Below the pieces are notes generated by a model. It worked only from the letters and a program-made list of their open reading frames with translations, did not search any database and had not been told where the DNA came from. A DNA stretch of 64,000 nucleotides from Dongshaea marina (GTDB lineage Bacteria > Pseudomonadota > Gammaproteobacteria > Enterobacterales > Aeromonadaceae), in assembly GCF_003072645.1 (NCBI RefSeq), contig NZ_CP028897.1, positions 2,803,658 through 2,867,657 on the forward strand, read 5' to 3'. Position 1 is the first letter of the stretch. The number at the start of each line of letters is the position of its first letter. This document shows positions 28,154 through 36,999 of the stretch, one piece after another. The translations under genes were made by a program, and so were the position numbers.

Positions 28154-28346
28154 CTTCTCACTTCCCTCTTTAAACTCAAGATCGCCCCTTTGAACTTGGG
28201 GCGGTTGCTATGATAACAAAGGGCAATCCATCTGTGTGACTCGGGCTCCAGCTTTATCTTCTGAGCAATGAGCTCAACGGGAGCCTTTTTAATCAGCTTC
28301 CCGCCAAAGAGATCCAGAGGTAACCGCCAAGCTTAACCAGCTTCAT
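28150..28346 (-). CDS. Hidden small gene between znuB and zur (one frameshift)
   Basis: This is a 65-aa reading frame recovered by hand. ATG 28346 overlaps the end of znuB by 14 bases and starts MKLVKLGGYLWISLAG. After adding one base to the C3 run at 28300-28302 it continues KLIKKAPVELIAQ, then IKLEPESHRWIALCYHSNRP, and ends SLKREVRR with a TGA that overlaps the zur ATG. The uninterrupted second part, the tight overlaps at both ends and the sensible composition argue that it is coding. I do not know the family. The position within a zinc-uptake operon suggests a role in zinc homeostasis. The frameshift is inferred from overlap geometry and not from a homologue, so confidence is moderate. Confidence 0.6.
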
Positions 28347-29163
28347 CGGACTTTAACCATTTTCGGCTAAAAACAAGCGGGAGTAATTTAAAGAGTCCAC
28401 TCGTCAGAACAAACAGCAGTGCACTGATGCAGACTATGGTTGGGCCTGTCGGGGTATCCAATACATAAGAGGCCCTAAGCCCCGCCAAACTCGCGCAGGC
28501 ACCAAGACCCGCCGCAATCAGGGCCATCATTTCCGGTGTCCTTGAAAAAGGCCTCGCAGTCGCGGCGGGGACAATCAACATGGCAGCGATCAGTAACACG
28601 CCGACGACCTTGATGGCAACTGCAACGACGATAGCCAGGGCAATGGTCAAAATCAGTTGCTCCCGTTTGGGGTTATAACCGCTGGCCCGCGCCAGATCCG
28701 GGTTGAGGGTCGACAGCAACAGAGCCGACCAACGCCAGGTAAGCAGGGCTAATACCATCAGGGCACCGCACCCGATCACTATGAGATCGCTCTTGCCAAC
28801 GGCCAGGATATCCCCAAACAGGTAGGACATGAGATCAATACGTACCCCGGATAGGAAAGAGACAGCCACCAAACCTATGGCTAATGAAGAGTGCGCCGTC
28901 ACCCCAAGCAGGGTATCCATGGCAAACCCTCTTCCATTTAAAGAGGAAACTGTCATAGCCATCACCAGGCAAACCGCCAGCACCCCCACAAAGATGGGGG
29001 CGGACAGCGCCAAAGAGAGGGCCACCCCCAGGACGGCCGCATGGGCGGTGGCATCACCGAAATAAGCCATGCGTCGCCAAATGACAAAGCAGCCTAAGGG
29101 CGCGGCAGCCAGTGCCACCCCTATACTGGCCAGGGTGGCTCGGATCAGGAAATCATCAAACAT
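28333..29163 (-). CDS. znuB: Zinc ABC transporter permease ZnuB
   Basis: This is the membrane subunit of the ZnuABC zinc importer, 276 aa with about seven or eight helices. Examples are ATLASIGVALAAAPLGCFVI at the N-terminus and ILTIALAIVVAVAIKVVGVL in the middle. The family motif MAYFGDATAHAAVLGVALS is near residue 38. ATG 29163 (MFDDFLIRATL) is chosen over the longer frame to 29310. It matches the family start and overlaps the end of znuC by eight bases, indicating translational coupling. The end overlaps the small ORF before zur. Confidence 0.9.
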   Translation of the reverse strand: MFDDFLIRATLASIGVALAAAPLGCFVIWRRMAYFGDATAHAAVLGVALSLALSAPIFVGVLAVCLVMAMTVSSLNGRGFAMDTLLGVTAHSSLAIGLVAVSFLSGVRIDLMSYLFGDILAVGKSDLIVIGCGALMVLALLTWRWSALLLSTLNPDLARASGYNPKREQLILTIALAIVVAVAIKVVGVLLIAAMLIVPAATARPFSRTPEMMALIAAGLGACASLAGLRASYVLDTPTGPTIVCISALLFVLTSGLFKLLPLVFSRKWLKSDEAG

Positions 29164-29899
29164 GAGAGCTGCTCCGTGCATGGGCGTATGGGAGGTTGTT
29201 TCGGTGCACACAGAGGGCGCTCTCCTCATCTTGGCCCAAGCCAAAAAGGCTGTGATACGCGTGGGAGGCGCTGACGACTTCGGGGGTCCCCTGGCAACAG
29301 ATATGCCCATTTAAACAGATGACTCGATCCGTTTGGCGCATCACAACCTGTAACTCGTGGCTGATCATCAGGATGCCACATCCTAAGGTTTCCCTTACCC
29401 TGGAGATCTGGCGGTAAAAATCTGTGGTTCCCCGGTGATCCAATCCTTGGGTCGCCTCATCTAACAGCAGTAGATTCGGTTCCCCTAACAGGGCTCTGGC
29501 AAGTAAAACCCGCTGCAGCTGCCCTCCGGACAGATCCATGATCTGCTGCTTATCCAGGTCCGGTACACCGGCATGAGCCAGAGCCTGAGAAACGGCGGTC
29601 GAGCTATGTCCACCCGGCAAATTCATAAAACGCCTGACCGTCATGGGAAGTGTTTCATCAATATGCAGTTTCTGGGGTACATAACCGACCTTAAGGTCCG
29701 AGGCTTGCTTTAATCGCCCGGAGCTGGGTTGCACCGCACCAATCAGGGCCTTGAACAGGGTCGTCTTCCCTGAACCGTTAGGACCTATAATGGTGACAAT
29801 CTCCCCTGCCTCAACAAACATAGTGATCTCATGCAGGATCTTGCGCTTTCCAAAGTGGACGGATAACGCATCACACTCAATCAAGCTTTTACTCAACAT
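29156..29899 (-). CDS. znuC: Zinc ABC transporter ATPase ZnuC
   Basis: This is the ATP-binding subunit of the zinc importer, 247 aa. Walker A GPNGSGKTTLFKAL, the ABC signature LSGGQLQRVLLARALL and Walker B LLLLDEATQGLD are all intact, followed by the switch His in LMISHELQVVM. It is the first gene of the minus-strand cluster znuC-znuB-orf-zur and diverges from znuA. The 142-base gap to znuA holds the Zur palindrome, so both transcripts are expected to be derepressed in zinc shortage. Confidence 0.92.
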   Translation of the reverse strand: MLSKSLIECDALSVHFGKRKILHEITMFVEAGEIVTIIGPNGSGKTTLFKALIGAVQPSSGRLKQASDLKVGYVPQKLHIDETLPMTVRRFMNLPGGHSSTAVSQALAHAGVPDLDKQQIMDLSGGQLQRVLLARALLGEPNLLLLDEATQGLDHRGTTDFYRQISRVRETLGCGILMISHELQVVMRQTDRVICLNGHICCQGTPEVVSASHAYHSLFGLGQDEESALCVHRNNLPYAHARSSSHV

Positions 29900-29958
29900 C
29901 GGCTCCTCATGGGGTCGGCTGTTTAATTTTCGGCTAAGTAATCTTCATATCTCATTCT

Positions 29959-29976
29959 GTTATGTTATAACATAAC
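29959..29976. promoter_or_regulatory. Zur box in the znuC-znuA divergent promoter
   Basis: GTTATGTTATAACATAAC is a perfect 18-bp palindrome. It matches the core of the known gammaproteobacterial Zur site (TGTTATANTATAACA type). It stands 60 bases before znuC and 66 before znuA, well placed to repress both. Confidence 0.85.
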
Positions 29977-30041
29977 ATATGTTCTTGCTACTCGATGCTC
30001 GACTCATCCGATTTGTATGCTTAATCGCTCTGGAGAACCCC

Positions 30042-31021
30042 ATGCCCAAAAAGATCCTAGCCTCTGCCCTACTCAGTCTTGGCCTGCCACTTGGTGCCGA
30101 AGCTGCAGCCCCCTCAGTTGCCGTCGATATAGCCCCCTACACTCCCTGGTTAGTCAAGTCATGGAGGGGGTAAATCAACCTGAGCTCCTGATCCCAGCCG
30201 AAGCCTCGCCACACCAATATAGCTTGCGCCCCTCCCAGGCCCGGGCATTGTCTAATGCCCAAGTTGTGTTCTGGATGGGGGAAGGGCTCACACCATGGCT
30301 GGAAAAAGCCATGGTCAATGTGGCAGGCTCTGCACAAAAGATAGAGATGCTAGAGGTCGATGGTACAACAAGGTATCAGTTTCGCGAGGGAGCAAGCTTT
30401 GAAGGTCACAGCCACCACCAGGAGGAGATCTCTCATAGCGAGGAGCACCATGATCACCAGGCTGATGAGAACTCGAGCCATCATCATGAGCAGCACGACC
30501 ACCAGGGAGTCGACCCTCACGCCTGGCTGGATCCGGAAAATGCCAAGGTATGGGTGGTCGAAATTAAGAGAGTACTGTCAGAGCAGGATCCGGAGCATGC
30601 CGTCGTCTATGAACACAATGCCAACAAGACCATAGCATCTCTGGATCAGCTCATAGCAACAACAGGCAAGCAAATCAACGGTCTGGGCAAGCCAAAGTTC
30701 ATTGTTTTTCATGATGCCTACCAGTATTTCGAAAAACGCTTCAAGATACCGGCGACAGGGTCGATCTCGCTGAGTGATGCCGAAGATCCAAGTCCGGCAC
30801 GCATCGCCAAGATCCGAACAACCGTGAACAAACTTGGGGTGAGCTGTATATTCACCGAGCCACAGTTCAACCCGGGCCTGGTTAACAATGTCTTCGAGGG
30901 AACCAAGGTTTCAGTAATTGGCGTCATCGATCCCTTAGGGGCCAACATTAAACCCGGCAATGAGCACTATACAAAATTAATTCAGGCGATGGCGAACAGC
31001 CTGAGTCAGTGCAAACAGTAA
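30042..31021 (+). CDS. znuA: Periplasmic zinc-binding protein ZnuA (one frameshift)
   Basis: This is the substrate-binding component of the zinc importer. The signal peptide starts KKILASALLSLGLPLGAEA. After the correction described, the protein reads VAVDIAPLHSLVSQVMEGV and ASPHQYSLRPSQARALS, family hallmarks with the first zinc His. A His/Glu-rich loop (about residues 125-165) has many HH pairs. Then come VDPHAWLDPENA and FHDAYQYFEKRF with further ligands. One C added to the C5 run at 30133-30137 joins the frames and gives 326 aa. ATG 30042 follows TGGAGA. Expression should be under the Zur box just upstream. Confidence 0.92.
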
Positions 31022-31091
31022 GACTCGCTGGCAGAGTTCGTTTAGTGAGGGACTCTGAGCCCCTCTGCTTTTTCAACTGTGTAAGACCAAC

Positions 31092-31119
31092 AAAAAGCCT
31101 GTCCGATGACAGGCTTTTT
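31092..31119. terminator. Bidirectional terminator between znuA and the phnA-like gene
   Basis: AAAAAGCCTGTC and GACAGGCTTTTT form a 12-bp perfect stem with a CGAT loop. The A and T tracts allow termination on both strands. Confidence 0.92.
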
Positions 31120-31138
31120 GAATCATGGTACTGATAAA

Positions 31139-31717
31139 TCAGTTAGATTTTTTCATGTAGCAGCTCAGCAGTACCACCCGGGTACCATTGACCCGCCCCT
31201 CAATATGCTCCGGATTGGCGCACAAGGAGATATTGCGCACTGCGGTGCCTCGCTTAGCCGTAAAGCCTGCCCCTTTCACCACCAGATCCTTGGTGATGGT
31301 GACCGAATCCCCCGCCTGTAGAAGGGTTCCGTTACAATCAAGGGTCGCAGCCGTCTCTTCATCTTGCTCGCTTAGCCCGGCATCAGCCCAGGATTTCACC
31401 TCATCTTCCAGATAAAGCATCTCTAAGAGATCCTGTGCCCAGTTTTCTGTGGCCGACAAGTGCTTGAGCTGACGATACGCCATCACCTGAACCGCTGGCA
31501 CCTGGCTCCACATGCTATCGTTCAGGCAGCGCCAGTGATTCAGATCCAAAGACTGCGGATTCTCAAGCTGACTGCGACAGGTTTCACAAAGCAGCACCGC
31601 CTGTTCGACACTGCCATCACTTTGTGGACCGACTTCGAACACACTGAGCCCTGAATCACTGCCACACAGCTCACATTGATTGCTGCTGCGTTGCTCTAGA
31701 GTTTGCTGGATATTCAT
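31139..31717 (-). CDS. PhnA/YjdM-like zinc-ribbon protein
   Basis: This 192-aa protein has an N-terminal zinc ribbon (CELCGSDSGL and LCETCRSQLEN, two CxxC pairs). The C-terminal PhnA domain reads LLQAGDSVTITKDLVVKGAG and TAVRNISL, with a beta-barrel pattern. The name derives from alkylphosphonate genes, but the family is not required for phosphonate use and its function is unclear. ATG 31717 opens the gene, and the terminator at 31092-31119 lies downstream. Confidence 0.85.
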   Translation of the reverse strand: MNIQQTLEQRSSNQCELCGSDSGLSVFEVGPQSDGSVEQAVLLCETCRSQLENPQSLDLNHWRCLNDSMWSQVPAVQVMAYRQLKHLSATENWAQDLLEMLYLEDEVKSWADAGLSEQDEETAATLDCNGTLLQAGDSVTITKDLVVKGAGFTAKRGTAVRNISLCANPEHIEGRVNGTRVVLLSCYMKKSN

Positions 31718-31894
31718 ACTGATGTTGCCCCGGGACTATAATGACCCGCTATTATGCATGGAATCACCTTTATGAAAAGCACCGGTAATCAAAATATCAT
31801 TCCAAATAGGAATCAGTAATCCCCTTAACTTTCACTATTTTGATAAATAGAGCCGTGTTACCTTGTCTCAACCCTTTCCTTTTGAGATTTTGTT

Positions 31895-32674
31895 GTGGTT
31901 ATTACTCCCGAGATGTTACTGCTGCTGTGTGGTGTAGCCATGCTGGCAGGCTGTATCGATGCCATCGCCGGTGGCGGCGGCTTACTCACGGTTCCGGCAC
32001 TGCTGGCTGCCGGTCTTCCTCCCGCTCACGCCCTGGCGACCAACAAGTTACAAAGCTCGTTTGGTAGTTTTTCATCGAGTTTCTATTTCGTGCGAAAAGG
32101 GATCGTTAAGCTCAGTGAGATGAAACTTCCCATCGCCTGTACCTTCATCGGAGCCGCCATCGGGGCGATCCTGGTCCAGCACATCCATGCCTCGATTCTG
32201 GAAAAGGTGATCCCCGGTCTTCTGATCGCCATCGCCCTGTATTTTCTGTTCTCACCCGGCGCCAGCCAGGTCAAGGGAAAACCCAGGATCTCAGATTTCT
32301 GGTTTGCGATTATCCTGTGTAGTGCCATCGGCTTTTATGATGGCTTTTTCGGCCCAGGTACCGGCTCCTTTTTCACCATCGCTTTTGTCAGCCTGGCACG
32401 GCTGGATATTGTGCAGGCCACCGCCCGAACCAAGGTTTTGAATTTCACCTCAAACATCGCCGCCCTGCTGTTGTTTATTTTGGGAGGCATGCCAATCTGG
32501 AGCATAGGGCTCAGCATGGCGGTGGGTCAGTTTATCGGAGCTCGTCTTGGAGCTCGCCTGGTGGTCACCCGCGGCCGCAAGCTGATCCGCCCGCTGATCG
32601 TGATGGTTGCCATCGCCATGGCCTTTAAACTGCTGATTGCACAACATCCCGAATGGTTTGGGCTAATTGCCTGA
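31895..32674 (+). CDS. yfcA: TSUP-family membrane transporter, YfcA-like
   Basis: This is a sulfite/anion exporter family (TauE/SafE) membrane protein of 259 aa with about eight helices. The N-terminal motif AGCIDAIAGGGGLLTVPALL is diagnostic, and the second half repeats it as GFYDGFFGPGTGSFFTIAF. The start is probably GTG 31895 with GAG upstream; ATG 31913 is an alternative. Its 3' end overlaps the convergent LysR gene by 50 bases. The substrate is unknown. Confidence 0.88.
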   Translation: MVITPEMLLLLCGVAMLAGCIDAIAGGGGLLTVPALLAAGLPPAHALATNKLQSSFGSFSSSFYFVRKGIVKLSEMKLPIACTFIGAAIGAILVQHIHASILEKVIPGLLIAIALYFLFSPGASQVKGKPRISDFWFAIILCSAIGFYDGFFGPGTGSFFTIAFVSLARLDIVQATARTKVLNFTSNIAALLLFILGGMPIWSIGLSMAVGQFIGARLGARLVVTRGRKLIRPLIVMVAIAMAFKLLIAQHPEWFGLIA

Positions 32675-33476
32675 CCCGATCCCGCTGCAGGGCCGCATGG
32701 CGATAACAGAGGCTGATGGGACGCTTTAGCTGCTCCAAAAAACCAAATTCATGGCAGTGCTGAGCATCAATCTGCAGAGCCCGCACTATGCTTTGAGGCA
32801 CCAGGGCCGGAGCCACTCCGGCCAGGGCCAGCTCGGCACTCGCCGTGTAGGAGTCAAGCTGCATCAATGGCTCAATCCCATGTTGTTGCAGCACACCTGC
32901 CTGGTAACGATTCGCCGGATTACTGAGATCATTGGTGATCAATGCTCTTGGTTTTTCACACAGCCTTGATGGGCTAACCAGCCAAAAAGGCTCCATGGCC
33001 AGACACTCAACACTGACTCCGGAGATCTCCCCGAGGTAACCCGCACAAAGGCCAAGGGCCGCCTCTCCGGACTGAACCCGACTGGCAATCACCGGGGTAT
33101 GATAGGTGGCAACGCGCAACCAGGGATCCCGCCGGTAATACTCTGCCAATGCCGGAGCAACCAATCCCGCCACCAGAGTTTCTGAACAAGCCAGGATCAT
33201 TGGTGAATCCTGTGCCTGCTCGGTTTCATCGAATAAAACACCCTTAAGTTGCCCCAGCGCTGGCTCTAAGCGATCCAGCAACCGATGAGCATGAGCTGTT
33301 AGTTCAATTTTACGTCCACTGGGCTCGATCAGCGGCCGCCCCAGCCGCCGCTCAAGATTGGCGATCCGCTTACTGACGGCCGATTGACTCACATACAGCT
33401 GACCTGCGGTCTTGCCCATTGAGCCCTGCCGGGACAGCTCCAGCAGTGTTTCCAGCTCCTCAAATAGCACACTCAC
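32625..33476 (-). CDS. LysR-family transcriptional regulator
   Basis: This LysR-type regulator has 283 aa. The winged helix-turn-helix lies in residues 5-64 (LETLLELSRQGSMGKTAGQL, then VSQSAVSKRIANLERRLG), and a periplasmic-binding-like effector domain fills the rest. It shares 50 bases of 3' coding sequence with yfcA in convergent orientation. Nearby minus-strand genes are a small membrane protein and fumarase. Targets and ligand are not known; adjacent yfcA is a possible target. Confidence 0.85.
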   Translation of the reverse strand: MSVLFEELETLLELSRQGSMGKTAGQLYVSQSAVSKRIANLERRLGRPLIEPSGRKIELTAHAHRLLDRLEPALGQLKGVLFDETEQAQDSPMILACSETLVAGLVAPALAEYYRRDPWLRVATYHTPVIASRVQSGEAALGLCAGYLGEISGVSVECLAMEPFWLVSPSRLCEKPRALITNDLSNPANRYQAGVLQQHGIEPLMQLDSYTASAELALAGVAPALVPQSIVRALQIDAQHCHEFGFLEQLKRPISLCYRHAALQRDRVRQLAQTIRDVVQSAV

Positions 33477-33536
33477 CTCACTGAGTTATCGACCCATACC
33501 AACCCGCTTCACAAAGAGAATACCTACAAGCCAAGC

Positions 33537-33839
33537 TTATTCCCCTCTGGCCCACCATCGCTCCAGGACAAGGCGGGTGATCACCGCTAAAATCCCGATA
33601 AAGCTTAACAGATAGCCCAATGGAATAAACACAAACCCAGGCTCATGCAGGTAGCCCTGAGCATCCACTGTGCTGCCCATCAAAGACGATAGGATAAAAC
33701 TCAGCCCGGAGAGAGCAAAAAGGAGCAGACAGCCACACCAATAGCCACGCGAACTTTTTCCACGAACCAGTTTCATAATGGACAGCAGCATCAGCAGCCA
33801 GGCAACCCCGAGGGTTGTGAAAAAAACCAAACTGCTCAT
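33537..33839 (-). CDS. Small membrane protein, 100 aa
   Basis: This is a hypothetical inner-membrane protein with three hydrophobic segments: VFFTTLGVAWLLMLLSIM (residues 4-21), YWCGCLLLFALSGLSFIL (33-50) and FIPLGYLLSFIGILAVI (70-86). It ends with a basic Arg/Trp segment. I do not recognise a named family. It lies between fumarase and the LysR gene on the same strand, after a terminator-like hairpin, so it is probably transcribed separately from fumarase. Confidence 0.65.
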   Translation of the reverse strand: MSSLVFFTTLGVAWLLMLLSIMKLVRGKSSRGYWCGCLLLFALSGLSFILSSLMGSTVDAQGYLHEPGFVFIPLGYLLSFIGILAVITRLVLERWWARGE

Positions 33840-33870
33840 CGCTGTCTCCCTCTAACAAGTACCGGGACCG

Positions 33871-33895
33871 ATAAAAATGGAGGCCTTCGCCTCCA
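33871..33895 (-). terminator. Intrinsic terminator of the fumarase gene
   Basis: TGGAGGC (33878-33884) and GCCTCCA (33889-33895) form a 7-bp stem with a 4-nt loop. On the minus strand it is followed by TTTTTAT. It lies 28 bases beyond the fumarase stop. Confidence 0.85.
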
Positions 33896-33922
33896 ATCGT
33901 CCCATATCATATTTGCTGGCGG

Positions 33923-35440
33923 TTACTTGCCTTCCATCTCGGCAATCTTCACCTTCCAGATCTCCGGGCCCTGCTGATGGATGTTGGTGCCCTGGTGATC
34001 GACTGCAACCGTGACCGGCATATCCTCAATCTCAAACTCATAGATAGCCTCCATGCCAAGTTCAGGGAAGGCAACCACCCTGGATTTGCGGATCGCCTTA
34101 GCCACCAGGTAAGCCGCGCCACCGACCGCCATCAGATAGACGGCATCATGCTTCTTAATCGCCTCAATCGCGGCAGGTCCACGCTCAGCCTTACCTATCA
34201 TGCCGATGAGGCCAGTTTGTGCCAGCATCATCTCGGTGAACTTGTCCATTCGGGTCGAAGTCGTTGGCCCCGCCGGACCAACCACCTCATCTCCAACCGC
34301 ATCTACTGGCCCCACGTAATAGATAAAGCGGTTGGTGAAATCCACTCCCTCGGGCAACGTCTCTCCCCTGGAAAGCAGATCGGCGATGCGCTTATGGGCG
34401 GCATCGCGGCCGGTCAGGATCTTGCCGGAAAGCAACAGGGTTTCCCCACTTTTCCAGGAGAGGATATCCTCTTTGGTCAGCCCATCCAGGTTAACCCTGC
34501 GGGTGCCAGCCCCCGCCTCACGAGTGATCTCAGGCCAATCCTCAAGGCGTGGCGCCTTCAGCTCGGCGGCACCTGAACCATCCAGGGTAAAGTGAACATG
34601 ACGGGTCGCAGCACAGTTAGGAATGATCACCACCGGCTTGGAAGCGGCATGGGTTGGTGCGCTCTTCACCTTCACATCCACCACGGTCGTCAGGCCACCG
34701 ACTCCCTGGGCACCAATTCCCAGCTCATTAATTCCCTTGAACAGGGCAAGACGCAGCTCCTCATCGGCATTGTTAGCACCCCGCTCAAGCAGCTCATGGA
34801 TATCCACCGGATCCATCAGGGATTCTTTGGCAAGCACCGCCGCTTTTTCAGCGGTCCCGCCGATCCCTATCCCGAGGATCCCGGGAGGACACCAGCCCGC
34901 TCCCATCTGCGGCACCGTCTCCAACACCCAGCTGGCAATATCGTCAGAGGGGTTGAGCATCTTCATCTTGGTTTTATTCTCAGAGCCGCCACCTTTGGCC
35001 GCCAGAATCACCTCAACCTTGTCCCCCGCAACCATCTCAATATGCACCACCCCAGGGGTGTTATCCCGGGTATTTTTACGGCTGCCGGCCGGATCGCTGA
35101 CGATGGAGGCACGCAGCGGGTTATCAGGATTGGTATAGGCGCGACGGATCCCCTCATCCACCATCTGCTGCACCGTCCAGTCCGTATCCCATTGGGCCTG
35201 CATCCCAATCTTGACGAAACAGGTCACAATTCCGGTGTCCTGACAGATGGGTCTGTGCCCCTCGGCCGACATTCGAGAGTTAATTAAGATTTGAGCAATC
35301 GCATCCTTCGCGGCCGGGTTTTGCTCTTTGTGATAGGCCTTATCCAGCGCCTGGACAAAATCAAGCGGATGATAATAGGAGATATATTGCAGCGCATCTG
35401 CAACTGAATCGATGAAATCCTGCTTTTTTATTATGGTCAT
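33923..35440 (-). CDS. Class I fumarate hydratase (iron-sulfur)
   Basis: This class I fumarase (FumA/FumB type) of 505 aa interconverts fumarate and malate with an oxygen-sensitive 4Fe-4S cluster. Cluster cysteines are seen in ICQDTGIVTCF, MGAGWCPPGILGIG and IIPNCAATRHVHF. The C-terminal beta domain has GPAGPTTSTRMDKFTEMMLA. ATG 35440 (MTIIKKQDFIDSV) is preferred over 35461 because AAGGGG lies just before it. The enzyme acts in the TCA cycle and in anaerobic fumarate formation. Confidence 0.93.
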   Translation of the reverse strand: MTIIKKQDFIDSVADALQYISYYHPLDFVQALDKAYHKEQNPAAKDAIAQILINSRMSAEGHRPICQDTGIVTCFVKIGMQAQWDTDWTVQQMVDEGIRRAYTNPDNPLRASIVSDPAGSRKNTRDNTPGVVHIEMVAGDKVEVILAAKGGGSENKTKMKMLNPSDDIASWVLETVPQMGAGWCPPGILGIGIGGTAEKAAVLAKESLMDPVDIHELLERGANNADEELRLALFKGINELGIGAQGVGGLTTVVDVKVKSAPTHAASKPVVIIPNCAATRHVHFTLDGSGAAELKAPRLEDWPEITREAGAGTRRVNLDGLTKEDILSWKSGETLLLSGKILTGRDAAHKRIADLLSRGETLPEGVDFTNRFIYYVGPVDAVGDEVVGPAGPTTSTRMDKFTEMMLAQTGLIGMIGKAERGPAAIEAIKKHDAVYLMAVGGAAYLVAKAIRKSRVVAFPELGMEAIYEFEIEDMPVTVAVDHQGTNIHQQGPEIWKVKIAEMEGK

Positions 35441-35583
35441 AAATGCCCCTTGCTGCGGCAATCTGCCGGCTCCATGCCAAAAGTCATACTTTAGCTTTCG
35501 AATTTAGTGTTCGACGGGCGAGTATGATACGCTTGTCGGCCATTTTGAACCAGCTTTGAGATCACAAGTCAGTCATCGCTCAA

Positions 35584-36999
35584 ATGAAACCAACTCTTCA
35601 TCGAAAGCCCCTGTGTGACACAGACGATATCCATGGGCTGTTTGCCCCGCTTGCTCATCTTCCCTGGGCCATGCTTCTCGAATCAGCCGCAGCGGACCAT
35701 CCCGATAGTCGCTATCACATCATCACAGCAGACCCCCTCGCCACCCTGACCACCTACGGCCAAACAACCAGAGTAAGGTATGATGGCATAATAGAGGAGA
35801 GTGCAGAGGATCCATTGCAGCTTCTCCAAGCCTGGCAACATCAACTGCTGGGAGATTGCAGCCAGATCCCCTGCGAACTGCCATTTTTTTCCGGTGCCAT
35901 GGGGTTATGGAGCTATGATCTGGGGCGGCGCTTTGAATCCCTGCCTCAGACGCTGGCTGTGGATGACTCTGCGCCGGATATGGCCGTTGGGATCTATGAC
36001 TGGGCCATAGTGATCGATCGCAGCACGGGCAAAACCGAACTGCTGCAGCTTGGGGGTGAACAGCAACTGCAGGCGCGCTACCAGTGGTGGCAGCAGCAAA
36101 TCACCACGGAGCAAGCCCCCTTTGCCCTGAGCTCACAGTGGCACTCCAATATGAGCTACCCCGAATACCAGCAGAAATTTACCGCCATCGAGCAGTATCT
36201 TAAGAGCGGAGATTGCTACCAGATCAACCTGACCCAGCGCTTTAGCGCCCGCTATCGGGGTTGTGAGTGGCAGGCCTATTGCCTGCTTAGCGAACAAAAT
36301 AGGGCTCCCTTCTCGGCTTTTATCCGCCTGGATGAGTGTGCCCTGCTAAGCATCTCACCGGAGCGTTTTATTGCCGTCGATGACCGGCATGCTCAAACCA
36401 AGCCGATCAAGGGCACCCGGCCCAGGGGCAGTAACCCGGTTGAGGATCGGCAACAAGCCGAGTGGCTCCTTTGTTCAACCAAAGATAAGGCCGAGAATCT
36501 GATGATCGTTGATCTACTACGCAACGATTTCAGCCGGGCCTGTGAAGCCGGCAGTGTCAAGGTTCCGATCCTGTTTGGCCTTGAGAGCTTTCCCGCGGTC
36601 CACCACCTGGTCAGTACAGTCACCGGCACTCTGGCCCCCGGCCAGCAGGCAAGCGATCTGCTACGAGCCTGTTTTCCCGGTGGATCCATCACCGGAGCCC
36701 CCAAGATCCGGGCGATGGAGATCATCGAAGAGCTTGAGCCGACCCGCCGTTCCGTATACTGTGGAAGTATTGGATATATCAGTGCCCATGGACGAATGGA
36801 TACCTCCATCACCATCCGCACTTTGCTTTGCCACCAGCAAGTCATTCATTGCTGGGTCGGTGGCGGGATTGTCGCCGATTCGACCGTTGAAGAGGAATTT
36901 CGTGAAGCTGAGCACAAAGTCGCCAAAATCTTACCCCTGCTTTCAGGAGTTAACCAAAGCCCATCTTCTCAGCCGCTTTGTTCTGCAGCAACCGCCTGA
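35584..36999 (+). CDS. pabB: Aminodeoxychorismate synthase component I (PabB)
   Basis: PabB aminates chorismate to 4-amino-4-deoxychorismate for folate synthesis, using ammonia from a PabA partner that is not in this window. The 471-aa protein has the chorismate-binding domain with TKPIKGTRPRGSNPVEDRQQ, ENLMIVDLLRNDF, PGGSITGAPKIRAMEIIEEL and YCGSIGYISAHGRMD. ATG 35584 opens the gene. Its 3' end overlaps the Nudix gene by about 98 bases, the arrangement pabB-nudL known from enterobacteria. Confidence 0.92.
   Translation: MKPTLHRKPLCDTDDIHGLFAPLAHLPWAMLLESAAADHPDSRYHIITADPLATLTTYGQTTRVRYDGIIEESAEDPLQLLQAWQHQLLGDCSQIPCELPFFSGAMGLWSYDLGRRFESLPQTLAVDDSAPDMAVGIYDWAIVIDRSTGKTELLQLGGEQQLQARYQWWQQQITTEQAPFALSSQWHSNMSYPEYQQKFTAIEQYLKSGDCYQINLTQRFSARYRGCEWQAYCLLSEQNRAPFSAFIRLDECALLSISPERFIAVDDRHAQTKPIKGTRPRGSNPVEDRQQAEWLLCSTKDKAENLMIVDLLRNDFSRACEAGSVKVPILFGLESFPAVHHLVSTVTGTLAPGQQASDLLRACFPGGSITGAPKIRAMEIIEELEPTRRSVYCGSIGYISAHGRMDTSITIRTLLCHQQVIHCWVGGGIVADSTVEEEFREAEHKVAKILPLLSGVNQSPSSQPLCSAATA

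Noticed and set aside
34592-35287. 231-codon open frame on the plus strand
   Set aside because: Antisense shadow of the fumarase gene with no domain-like features.
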